DNA of 64,000 bases from Arabidopsis thaliana (lineage: Eukaryota; Streptophyta; Magnoliopsida; Brassicales; Brassicaceae), in the NCBI RefSeq assembly GCF_000001735.4, contig NC_003071.7, positions 1,871,001 to 1,935,000 on the forward strand. Reading direction: 5' to 3'. This document shows, piece after piece, positions 11,739-23,240 of the stretch (the stretch's first letter is position 1; each line of letters starts with the position of its first letter). The notes beneath the pieces are model-generated. The model searched no databases and was not told the origin of the DNA. It saw nothing but the letters and a program-made list of their open reading frames with translations. The position numbers and the translations under genes are program-made.

Positions 11739-12369
11739 GAGAATATTACGTAATTAGACACTTTTTGGAAACTTAATGCCGATTAAGGCACTTTAAAAAG
11801 ATTGGGCACTTTTCTAAGCCAAATTGTCCAATTTGCCCTTCTAACTATAACTTCCTCTCGTGATAATATTTTTTGACTTATATCTCTCATTCTTCTCTCT
11901 CTTCTCTTTCTTTTTTCTCACTTTATCGAAAAATAAACAAAATCAAGCAGAACAAAAAAACAACTTTTCTCATTATTTTGCTATTTCTTTATCTTCTCAT
12001 CACAAGTCAATTCACCAATTCGTTCTCCTATTTTGATCTTCTCGAATTCCTATGGTTTCATTGGAATCTGAGATTCAGTTTCGGCTAATTGAATGTACTC
12101 GCTTCATTAGTCAAGTTTTGGCACTGGTGGAGTACAAAAACGGCAGGTGTGTAAATGACGAAAGCGAGTACATTTAACGACAGAAGAAACAGCCAGTGAT
12201 TCGCGACAGGAGATTTGGGTCTAGATCTAAAAGTCATTACTTTATTCGATGTCTCTTCTTAGTTGTTTCTCCAACGGATTTGTTATGGTTTCTTGCGACG
12301 GTTGTCTTTTATATGGTGATGAAGTGTCTGTTGGTTGGTGGAGGCGATCGAGTTGTTGGTGGCGACTGA
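11607..12369. repeat. 763-bp direct repeat, left copy (putative long LINE target-site duplication)
   Basis: This stretch recurs at 16044-16806, offset 4,437 bases, and looks identical over the parts compared, including a 71-codon frame (11873-12088 and 16310-16525) with identical translation. The left copy ends exactly where the LINE begins. The right copy starts exactly after the LINE poly-A tail. It covers the last part of the TIR element, the TTATCATTT duplication and the first 631 bp of the MULE. Confidence 0.85.
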
Positions 12370-15300
12370 AGCGATCGAGTTAATGAAATCCTTGACAACT
12401 CTGAAAAGAGAGGTGGTCCTCCACGCGACCAAGGATCTTTTATTGATTTTCGCAGTTTTATCTCAAAAAATGGATTATGGGACCTAAAATATTCTGGAAA
12501 CCCTTTCTCGTGGCGGGGAATGAGATATGATTGGTTTGTTCGCCAACGATTAGACCGTGCAATGTCCAACAATTCTTGGCTGGAAAGCTTCCCCTCTGGA
12601 AGATCTGAGTATCTTCGTTTTGAAGGTTCTGACCACAGACCTTTAGTGGTGTTCGTTGACGAAGCTAGAGTTAAGCGGAGAGGACAGTTTCGTTTTGATA
12701 ACAGACTCAGAGATAATGACGTTGTCAATGCCCTTATTCAGGAAACTTGGACAAACGCAGGAGATGCTTCTGTTCTCACCAAGATGAATCAATGTCGTAG
12801 GGAGATAATTAATTGGACAAGACTCCAAAATCTCAACTCTGCTGAATTGATAGAGAAAACCCAAAAAGCTTTAGAAGAAGCTCTCACAGCTGACCCTCCT
12901 AATCCAACTACCATAGGAGCCCTCACTGCGACGTTAGAACATGCTTACAAGTTAGAAGAGCAGTTTTGGAAGCAACGAAGTCGAGTTTTGTGGTTGCATA
13001 GTGGTGATCGAAACACCGGCTACTTTCATGCAGTTACCAGGAATAGGAGAACGCAAAATCGCCTCACTGTGATGGAGGATATCAATGGTGTTGCACAGCA
13101 TGAGGAACACCAAATTTCCCAGATTATATCGGGCTATTTCCAACAAATTTTCACTTCTGAGTCTGATGGTGATTTTTCAGTGGTCGATGAAGCTATTGAA
13201 CCCATGGTTTCGCAGGGAGACAACGACTTTCTAACTAGAATCCCAAATGATGAAGAAGTAAAAGATGCTGTCTTTAGTATCAATGCGAGTAAGGCGCCTG
13301 GTCCTGACGGTTTTACAGCGGGTTTCTACCATTCTTATTGGCATATTATTTCAACTGATGTTGGAAGAGAGATCCGGCTTTTCTTCACTTCCAAGAATTT
13401 CCCTCGCAGAATGAATGAAACACACATCCGTCTTATCCCTAAGGATTTGGGACCTCGTAAAGTTGCAGATTATCGACCAATTGCCCTGTGTAACATCTTC
13501 TATAAGATTGTTGCTAAAATCATGACGAAGAGGATGCAACTTATCCTCCCAAAGCTCATCTCTGAGAATCAGTCCGCCTTTGTGCCCGGTCGGGTAATAT
13601 CAGATAACGTCCTTATTACTCATGAAGTTCTTCATTTTCTCCGCACCTCATCTGCAAAAAAACATTGTTCAATGGCGGTTAAAACCGACATGAGTAAGGC
13701 GTATGATCGAGTTGAATGGGACTTCCTCAAAAAAGTCCTTCAAAGATTTGGTTTCCATAGTATATGGATAGATTGGGTGCTTGAGTGTGTTACCTCTGTT
13801 TCCTACTCCTTTCTCATCAATGGGACCCCCCAAGGCAAAGTTGTTCCTACTCGGGGGTTGAGACAAGGCGACCCTTTATCCCCCTGCCTTTTCATTCTCT
13901 GTACGGAGGTATTGTCAGGTCTTTGTACGAGAGCGCAGAGGCTGAGACAACTCCCGGGGGTCAGGGTATCCATTAATGGTCCGCGGGTAAACCACTTACT
14001 CTTCGCCGACGATACCATGTTCTTCTCAAAGTCTGACCCAGAAAGCTGCAACAAACTCTCTGAAATCTTGTCAAGATATGGTAAAGCTTCAGGTCAGAGC
14101 ATCAATTTTCACAAATCCTCTGTCACCTTTTCATCAAAAACCCCACGATCAGTAAAAGGACAAGTCAAGAGAATTCTGAAAATTAGGAAAGAAGGAGGCA
14201 CTGGAAAATACCTTGGATTACCAGAGCACTTTGGTCGTCGTAAGAGAGATATCTTCGGGGCTATTATTGATAAAATCAGACAAAAATCTCACAGTTGGGC
14301 ATCTAGATTTCTCTCGCAGGCCGGAAAACAGGTTATGCTTAAGGCTGTTTTGGCGTCGATGCCTCTCTACTCCATGTCTTGCTTCAAACTACCCTCAGCT
14401 CTATGTAGAAAGATCCAATCCCTGTTAACTCGATTCTGGTGGGATACTAAACCGGATGTACGAAAGACATCTTGGGTCGCTTGGTCAAAGCTGACAAACC
14501 CAAAAAACGCTGGAGGGTTAGGCTTCCGTGACATAGAACGATGCAATGACTCCTTGCTTGCAAAGTTAGGATGGCGGTTGTTGAATTCCCCGGAATCTCT
14601 ATTATCACGAATCCTTTTGGGCAAGTATTGCCATTCCTCCTCCTTTATGGAGTGCAAACTTCCTTCTCAACCCTCTCATGGTTGGAGGAGCATCATAGCT
14701 GGAAGAGAAATCCTAAAAGAAGGTCTTGGTTGGTTGATTACTAATGGAGAGAAGGTTAGCATTTGGAATGATCCTTGGCTATCTATTTCCAAACCACTAG
14801 TTCCTATTGGTCCTGCTTTGAGGGAACATCAAGATCTCCGGGTTTCAGCTCTAATCAATCAAAACACACTCCAATGGGACTGGAACAAAATCGCTGTCAT
14901 TCTCCCTAACTACGAGAACCTTATTAAACAACTCCCGGCTCCATCTAGTAGAGGTGTTGATAAACTTGCTTGGCTTCCAGTAAAATCTGGACAATATACC
15001 TCTCGCTCTGGCTATGGCATTGCATCAGTAGCCTCAATCCCTATACCACAAACTCAATTCAATTGGCAATCAAACCTTTGGAAGCTTCAAACCTTGCCAA
15101 AAATCAAACACCTTATGTGGAAAGCAGCGATGGAAGCTCTCCCGGTGGGAATCCAATTGGTAAGACGCCATATATCACCTTCAGCGGCTTGTCATAGATG
15201 TGGTGCACCAGAATCGACCACTCATCTGTTTTTCCATTGTGAGTTTGCTGCCCAAGTCTGGGAGTTAGCTCCCCTTCAAGAGACTACAGTCCCACCTGGT

Positions 15301-16007
15301 TCTTCTATGCTAGATGCACTAAGCCTCCTCAAGAAAGCAATTATTCTACCCCCTACAGGTGTTACTAGTGCAGCGTTGTTTCCTTGGATCTGCGGCATAT
15401 ATGGAAAGCTAGGAACCAGTTAATCTTTCAAGAATCCCATTTCTCTGCAATAGAGACAGTGACAAGAGCTATTCTTGATGCTCTGGCCTGGCAATCAGCT
15501 CAACGGTGTTTACCAAAGACTAGAAACGTTGTACACCCAATATCTCAACTCCCGGTCCTTAGATCCGGATACTTTTGCTTCGTGGATGCGGCCTGGATAG
15601 CGCAGTCGTCGCTAGCAGGTTCGGGGTGGGTCTTTCAATCAGCAACGGCGTTGGAGAAAGAAACCGCTACCTACTCCGCCGGTTGTCGTCGGCTTCCTTC
15701 AGCCCTGTCAGCTGAAGCTTGGGCAATCAAATCAGCCCTTCTACATGCGCTACAACTGGGACGAACTGATCTAATGGTGCTCTCAGATTCCAAATCGGTG
15801 GTTGATGCCTTGACTTCTAACATCTCAATTAATGAGATCTACGGTTTGTTGATGGAGATTCGAGCTCTTCGAGTCAGCTTCCATTCCCTCTGTTTTAATT
15901 TTATTTCTCGTTCTGCTAATGCAATTGCGGATGCTACCGCTAAACTCTCTTTCTGTAATGTTGATGGCCGTGGAACTTTATCTTCCGGTTATGTACGTTT
16001 GGTTTAG
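12370..16007 (+). pseudogene. LINE ORF2 remnant: endonuclease end, reverse transcriptase, zf-RVT, RNase H
   Basis: The frame is open from 12370 to 15423. Visible in order are the end of the endonuclease (PFSWRGMRYDWFVRQRLDR), the fingers and palm of a non-LTR reverse transcriptase (KAPGPDGF, DMSKAYDRVEW, RQGDPLSP) and the catalytic FADD at 14002-14013. A zf-RVT cysteine cluster (CHRCG...HLFFHC) follows near 15190-15240. The RNase H domain (FVDAAW, LSDSKSVVDAL, NAIADATAKL) continues in another frame, 15384-16007, so a single frameshift near 15385-15395 separates it. The 5' truncation and the frameshift make it non-autonomous today, but few other lesions are seen, so the insertion is probably young. 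Confidence 0.92.
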
Positions 16008-16043
16008 TTTTAATGAAATTGGGTTTTGACAAAAAAAAAAAAA
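12370..16043 (+). mobile_element. 5'-truncated LINE (RNase H-bearing, plant L1 type)
   Basis: 3,674 bp ending in a poly-A tract (about 16031-16043). It begins inside the endonuclease region, so the 5' part is missing, as usual for target-primed reverse transcription. The first bases repeat GCGATCGAGTT from the flank a few bases upstream (12344-12354), suggesting a filler or microhomology at the junction. It lies between the two 763-bp repeats. Confidence 0.92.
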
Positions 16044-16806
16044 GAATAGTGACACTATATTTGGAGTATCACTATTCAATACTCTAAATTTGAAGTTTCA
16101 TCTTTTTATTTGCATTTAAGTCCCTAAAATTCAATGTTTCATAAATAATCGTACAAATTACTATGTTTATCATTTGAGAATATTACGTAATTAGACACTT
16201 TTTGGAAACTTAATGCCGATTAAGGCACTTTAAAAAGATTGGGCACTTTTCTAAGCCAAATTGTCCAATTTGCCCTTCTAACTATAACTTCCTCTCGTGA
16301 TAATATTTTTTGACTTATATCTCTCATTCTTCTCTCTCTTCTCTTTCTTTTTTCTCACTTTATCGAAAAATAAACAAAATCAAGCAGAACAAAAAAACAA
16401 CTTTTCTCATTATTTTGCTATTTCTTTATCTTCTCATCACAAGTCAATTCACCAATTCGTTCTCCTATTTTGATCTTCTCGAATTCCTATGGTTTCATTG
16501 GAATCTGAGATTCAGTTTCGGCTAATTGAATGTACTCGCTTCATTAGTCAAGTTTTGGCACTGGTGGAGTACAAAAACGGCAGGTGTGTAAATGACGAAA
16601 GCGAGTACATTTAACGACAGAAGAAACAGCCAGTGATTCGCGACAGGAGATTTGGGTCTAGATCTAAAAGTCATTACTTTATTCGATGTCTCTTCTTAGT
16701 TGTTTCTCCAACGGATTTGTTATGGTTTCTTGCGACGGTTGTCTTTTATATGGTGATGAAGTGTCTGTTGGTTGGTGGAGGCGATCGAGTTGTTGGTGGC
16801 GACTGA
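16044..16806. repeat. 763-bp direct repeat, right copy
   Basis: Second copy of 11607-12369. It begins directly after the LINE poly-A and runs into the unique MULE interior at 16807. It contains a second MULE left end at about 16176, preceded by TTATCATTT. Confidence 0.85.
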
Positions 16807-19242
16807 GAGAGCGTTATGACTTATTCATCATCTTGTTCTATATATGTATAACTTATGTGTTGGTATAAACAACCATATGGATTGCACATCTTGGACACAC
16901 ATCAATGGACAATGTTGCATTTGTTTACCATTAATGTGTCATCGCTGGATATGGATCCATTATATAATTATGATAATGTCCATACTCTATACACAAGTGA
17001 ATATTGGTCAAAGAAAAATGGACGGTGTATTTCTGTTGAGATTGAGTTCTTGATTAAATATGTAAGATAAAATGCTTCAATGAGAACATGAATAAGAAGA
17101 AGAAGCTCAAGCAAAAGAAGAATATGCATGGGAGAAGATGAAATAATAAGTGATTGGGCTAATTGTTTTGTTAGGCCTAAATGAGTAAGTGTGTTATGTT
17201 AGTTAAAGTTTAGCTTAGTGAAGAGTTGTTAGAGTTGTTGTTGTGTAGGAGTTGTTGGTAAACCTTGCTTGTAAGCTTGGGTATACCTTAGAGACTAGAG
17301 TAATGATGTCTTAAAGTAAGGTCTAGGTCTAAGTAGAAGCATAATGCAAGTGTGTACTTAGTAGAAGTAAACTAGTATGAATATGTGTGTGTATGTCTTA
17401 TAATAAGAATCTATCTTTGAATCCAATACAAAAATGTTGACAACTAATGTTTTCACTTTTCTCTCTCTTACTAATCGTTTTATGTCTTCGTGTCAAAACA
17501 AGAAACTAACCAAAGACTGAGAGAATGAGAGTGAAGGTTCTTTTTGTGCTTGAGTTAAAATGAGTGAGTGAAACAAAGCATTAAAGAGAACTAAGAGATG
17601 TAAGAGAAGTGAACCTCTAAAAGTTAAATAGAGGAAGAACCCAAAAGTTCAACAAATTTTTTATCAACGATTATTGTTCATGTATAAATTTGTGCATTGA
17701 TATAAAACAAACTGTGAGTTACTAGGTGACCATTTGGACTTGATTGTTTGGACACTCGTCAGTGAACAATTATATCTTTAAAAAGAATATCTAAATGATT
17801 TAGAATGACTAAATGTTCTTTAAGAATCAGATGGATGAAACTTTGTGGACAACAATCGTACCAAAAGCACCACATATAGCTTTTCCAATTCTTAACATGT
17901 AAGACCAAAAGATTCACAACTCTCATCATAACAATCTGCACAATCCACGATGCGTCATCCATAATGTGCCATCCATATAAACATTCCATTATCGTCATCC
18001 ACATTGTTAGAACTAAGATACAAACATTCCATAAACAAGCAAAATCTAAAATCTAAAAAGCCAACAATCATATGATCAGTTTAACGTCATCAAATTCAAG
18101 AGAGTGGCCAAGTGCTATGCAATGATAAGAGTATCCATATACATGTGAACAAATTGTCAAAACAAATTGGTGATTGCAGCTAATGTAAAAAGTCATATGG
18201 ATATAGAGGTGTGGATAGGTGTGTGATCTAAACACATCATTTCTAGATCCGGAAGATGTATCTGTTGGGAAACGATAGCTCCAATAAAACCAAATATCAC
18301 ATCTTCCCTAGCATTTTTGAGATAGAAAGAGATTAACACAAAGTTATTGTTAGCCAAAGTTTTTGAAGACCAACTACGTATCTATAGGCTGGAAATAGAG
18401 CAAAAATTAAACAAGGAATTCAAGGTGTTCCCAGAGAAGGGTATTAGAATTTTAACTGGAAAACTAGATGCATTTTAACAAATCAAATTTCAATGTCAAT
18501 TCACAACATTCATATCACTGGATCCTAACTTGGGATTGAGTCAACTACTTAATTTAAAATTCTTCAAGTAATTTGTCAAATCGATCCTAACTTGGGATTG
18601 AATCCTATCTTACTATTTATCAATTTAACATTCAATCTTAAGAAACAGATAAAGCCAAGTAAAAATCCAATACGAGAGAGGATAAAATTTGGTTAAAGAT
18701 GCTCTTACCTCTCCCAAACAATGATTCAGTTTTTCTTCTTCCCCAATTCAAACATCCTTAGTGATCTGAGTTGAGACCAATATTTTCTGTCTTAATCTTC
18801 GGCGAATTGGATTTCTAATGTTAATAATCCTTCGATAAGAAACGATGGTGGTGGCCATAAGTTTTCCAGCGAATGGAGAAAAATATACAAAAGTAAAAAA
18901 AAAAAAAAAAAATTAGGGTAAACATAGATTTTGATTGTGAATTTAGGATAACCTCATAATTTTCATGATTTTGTAAAAATTATAGAGAACGACAATGATT
19001 TTGAAAGAGAGATTGAAAATGATGAAAAACAAAAGAATATGGAAGAGAGAGATGATAAAAGGGGGATAGTTTCTTACCCACACGATCTCATCAAAAATAA
19101 GTTTAATAATTATTGTGTCATCATTACTTCAGGGGTAAATTAGTCCAATTTCTCCTCAAAAAGATGGCAAAGTGCCTAATCCCTGAAAAGTGCCTCAAAA
19201 GGAATAAAATTCTTTAAAAGTGTCTAAACGTGTCACATTCCC
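16807..19242. other. MULE interior and right end, no gene seen
   Basis: AT-rich and stop-filled in all frames apart from short chance frames such as 17759-18004 (-). A direct repeat GATCCTAACTTGGGATTGA occurs twice, near 18521 and 18584. A run of about 18 A lies near 18896. The last 150 bases form the right Mutator-type terminus. Confidence 0.6.
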
Positions 19243-19761
19243 TTATCATTTTAGTCCTTTAATTTTTATATATTCAAAATATTTCAACACTTTGACTCGT
19301 AATCTACAGATTAAAAATAAAGAGACTTATCTATCTCTTCGTAATGCATTGATTGATCACATATGAGAGCATTACGAAAATAATTTTATTGAGTAATTTG
19401 TAATTTATAAGTTAATTTATGTATTTTTAATTTTTATTTATATGTATTTTATTTATAAATGTATTGTTTTGTTAATTAAGATTATGTGTAATATTTTAAT
19501 GTATGTTTTAGTGTTATTATTAAAGTTATATAGTTTTAAAATAATTATGAACAATATAAAGACTATAATGCAAAACACATATTTTAGAAACTTCATATTT
19601 AAAGTATACTCTTGGAGAAGAAACTACTCATACTTTATATTTGAAGTTTACATACTCTATATATAAAATATCTTTTGGATATGCTCTAAATTATATTGGA
19701 TTATCTTTTAGAGAACCTAAAACTTTATATTTGAGGGATAGAGTATCTCTTGGAGATGCTC

Positions 19762-19950
19762 GTGGTAGTTCAATATTGTACCTTAACTGTAACGTAAATG
19801 TTGTTATCTTTACTTAGACGTCTTTGATATGTAAAAATTCTATCTCTGTATCCTGTTTGTACTGGCCTCTCCAAGGTTCACCATTATTGGATGATGCACT
19901 GGGTTGATATATATAACATAACTTTTTGGCAAAAAAAAGAAACAAGAAAA
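19762..19950 (+). mobile_element. LINE-like 3' end with A-rich tail
   Basis: After the composite element the sequence resumes with T/G-rich 3' UTR-like sequence. It ends in an A-rich tract (from about 19930) typical of LINE 3' ends. It is probably the continuation of 9695-10929. I could not define a target-site duplication for it. Confidence 0.4.
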
Positions 19951-20270
19951 AAAAAACAGTCTCTTTGGCGATAGCGATTTGGTCGGAGATTTCTCCGATT
20001 ACATTGATTGGGACTTTAGTGAATCTTCACAGAAGCAACTTCACGGAGAACGGCGAGAAGAATGTGGAATTGAGAGCGTCGTTAGAGGATCGAGAAGCGT
20101 CGGCCGTTTCACTGGAGAGATCTAGTGTTGTTCGTTGATGAAGGGGTTCTAATTTCGATACCTAACGGAATTGATCATTGATAAGGTCTCATTCCGGTGG
20201 CAATCGTCGTCGCCGGAAACAATGTGCACAGATACGACCTTGAGGTTAGTTTATTCCTTTAAAATCTAAT
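19951..20270 (+). other. Coding-like, GC-richer stretch upstream of POT1a (unrecognised)
   Basis: GC content rises here. A frame to 20138 encodes a Glu/Arg/Ser-rich peptide (ENGEKNVELRASLEDREAS). Near 20190-20246 another frame reads IPVAIVVAGNNVHRYDLE, followed directly by a splice-donor-like GGTTAGT. This could be a leader exon of POT1a or debris of another gene. No family is recognised. Confidence 0.3.
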
Positions 20271-20544
20271 CACAACAAAATATATCATTTGTATTCATGG
20301 GATTATGTTCATTGTAATGGATTTGAGGATTTGGTAGATAAAAGTAGTAAAAATTGTGGATTGAAGAATTTTCTTGTGAGAGATGGTTGATGTAAGGGAA
20401 GGATCATATTCTGGAACATTTGTTAGCTTTGGTTACTTCTCACCATTGTGATGAAATTTGCTATATCCAGGGGATGATTCAAGTGAGAGAAAGATAAAGT
20501 TTTTTTGCCTTCAGTCTGATTCTGCATTGAATACTTCCAGTGGG

Positions 20545-20765
20545 CTGCAGGTTAGTGCTTAGTGTTCTTTTGATATCCTTGCATTGTCATTCCGTTGATG
20601 GCTATTCTATTGCCTCCAATGTATACTCATTCCACTTATTGGCTCCAATGTATACTCATTCCACTTATTGCCTCCAATGTATACTCACTCCACTTATTGG
20701 CTATGGGCTGCAGGTTGGTGCTTAGTGTTCTGTTGATACTCATTCCACATATTACCACTCTCTAA
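20545..20765. repeat. About 32-bp minisatellite in the POT1a upstream region
   Basis: A unit containing CCAATGTATACTCATTCCAC is repeated about three times between 20615 and 20700. The flanking phrase GGGCTGCAGGTTRGTGCTTA occurs both before (near 20544) and after (near 20705) the array, so a larger duplication encloses it. It lies 50-270 bases before the POT1a start codon. Confidence 0.75.
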
Positions 20766-20813
20766 TTTTGTGACGTCAGGATAATACTTAAAAACGTTGT
20801 AGCAAAGCGGGAG

Positions 20814-23196
20814 ATGGCGAAGAAGAGAGAGAGTCCCAAGCTCATCAAAATCAAAGACGCCATTAAACTCATCAACCAACAAGTCAGTCTCATTGGTATC
20901 GTCCTTGAACAAAGAGAACCAAAACAATGTCGCAACAATGGTACTTATCCAAAAAAAACCAAAATTTGAGTTAAATACATAGAATTTTGCTTGAATCTGA
21001 ATCTTAGTTGGTTTGTTTTGTGAAAGCCCTAACATTTGACCCAACAAAATCTGAAAGTTGGATTTTTTTCTTAGATTGGATTTGTACGCTACGGATAATT
21101 GATGATACGTATCCAAGTCCTGGACTTACTGTTAATGTATTTAGTAAGACTCTTGAACAACTTCCTCAAATCAAGAACCACGACGACATGATTCTGTTTA
21201 CTCGCATTAAGGTACAAAGACCTCTTCATTTTCCTTCTGTGTTTTGTGCAGGAGGTTATAAAGTTTGGATTTTTATTGTGTAGATGCAAACTTTTGATAG
21301 TGGAGAAAGAGTAAATGCTGCTTGTAGTAGATGGGTTTCTTCCTTTGCCTTGTTCGAAGGTGTGGATTTTGTTTGTTACCAATGTAGTACCAATTTTCAT
21401 GAAGAAGAAGCATTATACAAGAGTGCCATGGATGATTTACGCAAAGTTTTTGCGGGTTGTAGCCAAGTTATTAAAGGTAACACTGTGAGCTTCTTTTGCT
21501 TTCAACTATGCATATAGTATAATGGCTTTGGATAGCTTGGAACGATTCTCATAAGCTTTCATTTACTGTTTTGGTACTTAGCTATGCAGAGTATATCTTA
21601 CAGAACAAAACCTTGCTCCGAAGTTTTTTCCTTCTTGAGAGAGATCAAGATAGGAAAACGCTTTGATTTGGTGTGCAGGGTAATATGCTCTATACTCTCT
21701 ATTAACTGTGAGAAAGCTTTTTAACTCTTCATTCCTCTATACCACTTCATTGTTACTTCAAATCTTTTTTTGGCTCCTTTTATGTTTTGTTGACTGATCC
21801 TACCTTGTTTCCTGCTGTTTCTTGTGATGGAGATTCTCCATGCCGATGAAGATACTAGCGCTGTTTTTGTTTGGGACGGGACTGATGCACCCCCAGCATC
21901 TATTCTGGCTAAGTGAGTATTAACTGCGAAGGAAAAAAGTTTTAAATCCTCACATTATCTGTTTTGAGTCATTCATTTAGGCTTGACTCTACGCTTTCCA
22001 TATCCTACGCTTACTCTTCTTCTATTTGGTGTACAATGTTTGGCTATCGACAGGAGAAGTGAAGAAGACAAGGCATTTAGCAGTCTCTCTGTTCATACTT
22101 TACTGTCAAGAGATGTACTGCTCAGCTTTCCAACCGTTGGAACGATCTTGAGAGTTCATCTAAGCAGTCATCTATTTTATCGGGTTAAACCTGGTGATTG
22201 GGTGAAACTTTACCATTTACTCTGTGAAGTTGATAGAGGATCTTGGGTAATCAAAGTTACCAGCTCTACAAAGGTTCATCATCTCGCTCAAGATGATCGT
22301 TTAGTTGAAAAGATCATGAGGTTTGTACTTCTTGATATTTCTTTCAGTAACTACTTCCGACCTTTTTGCATACCATGAGAATCTCTTACCATTTTGTTTT
22401 ATAATCTAATGTGCCAAAAACTAGGATATATGATAAGAGACTATCATCAAAGTTGGGACACATTTCATTCTGGTGTTTTCCGTCACCTCCTGGATTAACA
22501 GGTTGCAATACTTCTCTTTTACTTAATGAGCAGGATCTAATCTCAACGAATGTTTTTCTCTGTGTCAATCTTTAGACAGACTTCCTTAACATTCTTGGTG
22601 TCTTGCAGAGACAGATGACAATTGTGCCCCATTTGTTACACTGATGGACATCATAACATTCCCCAAGGTACCATTCATGAATCTATTTGCTGTATTCCCT
22701 GAAAAGATTAAGAATACTTTTATGTGATCGCCTACGTTGTTATTACAGGTTACATGCAAGTACAGATGTATTGTTCGGGTTGTAGCTGCATATCCTTGGC
22801 AAGTAGAGGATTTCTGTTCAGATGAGAATCGCCGTCACCACCAAGTTTTGTTGACACTGGAGGATTCAACAGCGACTTTAGAGGCTTTCTTATGCAATAA
22901 AGACGCAGTAAATACACCATTTGGTCTATTTGCATCTAAACTGTCAACAAAGATCGTCTCTGATAGCCTAATCTAGATTTTATTGGCAGGAGTACTTTTG
23001 GGGTTTAGGGTTTCAGGACACAGAGACGCTGAGGAAGAAGCGGAATTGGTTGCTCGGTATACGGGAAAGCTCGAACTTTGTGGCTCCAAGAAATCCACCA
23101 TGGATCGAGTGCTGCATCCTCTCCTACTATACTAACAAAGCTGACCCGTGGAATACTAGATTATACAGAATCTTTGGTACTAGACTACTTCATTAA
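20814..23196 (+). CDS. POT1A: Protection of telomeres protein POT1a
   Basis: OB-fold protein of the POT1 family. In Arabidopsis, POT1a works with telomerase and supports telomere maintenance (published knowledge). Ten coding exons with GT-AG junctions: 20814-20940, 21075-21211, 21284-21476, 21582-21679, 21833-21912, 22054-22320, 22425-22501, 22609-22667, 22749-22907, 22990-23196. They sum to 1,404 bases, 467 codons plus stop. The N-terminus reads MAKKRESPKLIKIKDAIKL. A first OB fold covers about residues 10-150 and a second lies in the middle (around HLFYRVKPGDWVKL). The frame is uninterrupted across every junction, so the gene looks intact despite the transposon nest ending less than 1 kb upstream. 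It converges with RPS17. Confidence 0.95.
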
Positions 23197-23240
23197 GTAT
23201 TTGTAAGTGTTAAAAGAGGATTAAATAGTTTAGTATTAGG

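Larger units (their letters stand above)
11739..19242. mobile_element. Mutator-like element (non-autonomous), disrupted by the LINE
   Basis: TTATCATTT occurs at 11730-11738 and again at 19243-19251, a perfect 9-bp target duplication as expected of Mutator-like elements. The ends share a degenerate terminal repeat (left GAGAATATTACGTAATTAGA; right, read inward, GGGAATGTGACACGTTTAGA), followed on both sides by similar 'AGGCACTTT...' blocks. Subtracting the LINE and one 763-bp repeat leaves about 3.07 kb. No transposase is visible in the interior. Confidence 0.75.
10930..19761. mobile_element. Composite fold-back TIR element hosting the MULE and LINE
   Basis: A TIR element runs from 11519 (GAGCATCTCCAAGAGATACT) to 19761, where about 51 bp of the same terminal sequence is found inverted. 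Its own sequence without the nested MULE is about 730 bp. Immediately to the left, 10930-11518 is an inverted partial copy of its interior (matching 11597-11738 plus 19252-about 19680). The uninterrupted locus would thus be a palindrome with arms near 0.58 kb. No coding capacity of its own is seen. Confidence 0.65.

Noticed and set aside
11873-12088. 71-codon frame, repeated identically at 16310-16525, as a gene pair
   Set aside because: It lies inside the MULE end and the 763-bp direct repeat; its duplication is explained by the LINE insertion, and its composition is low-complexity.
17759-18004. 81-codon minus-strand frame in the MULE
   Set aside because: No domain and no codon pattern; the usual chance frame in AT-rich sequence, inside a transposon.
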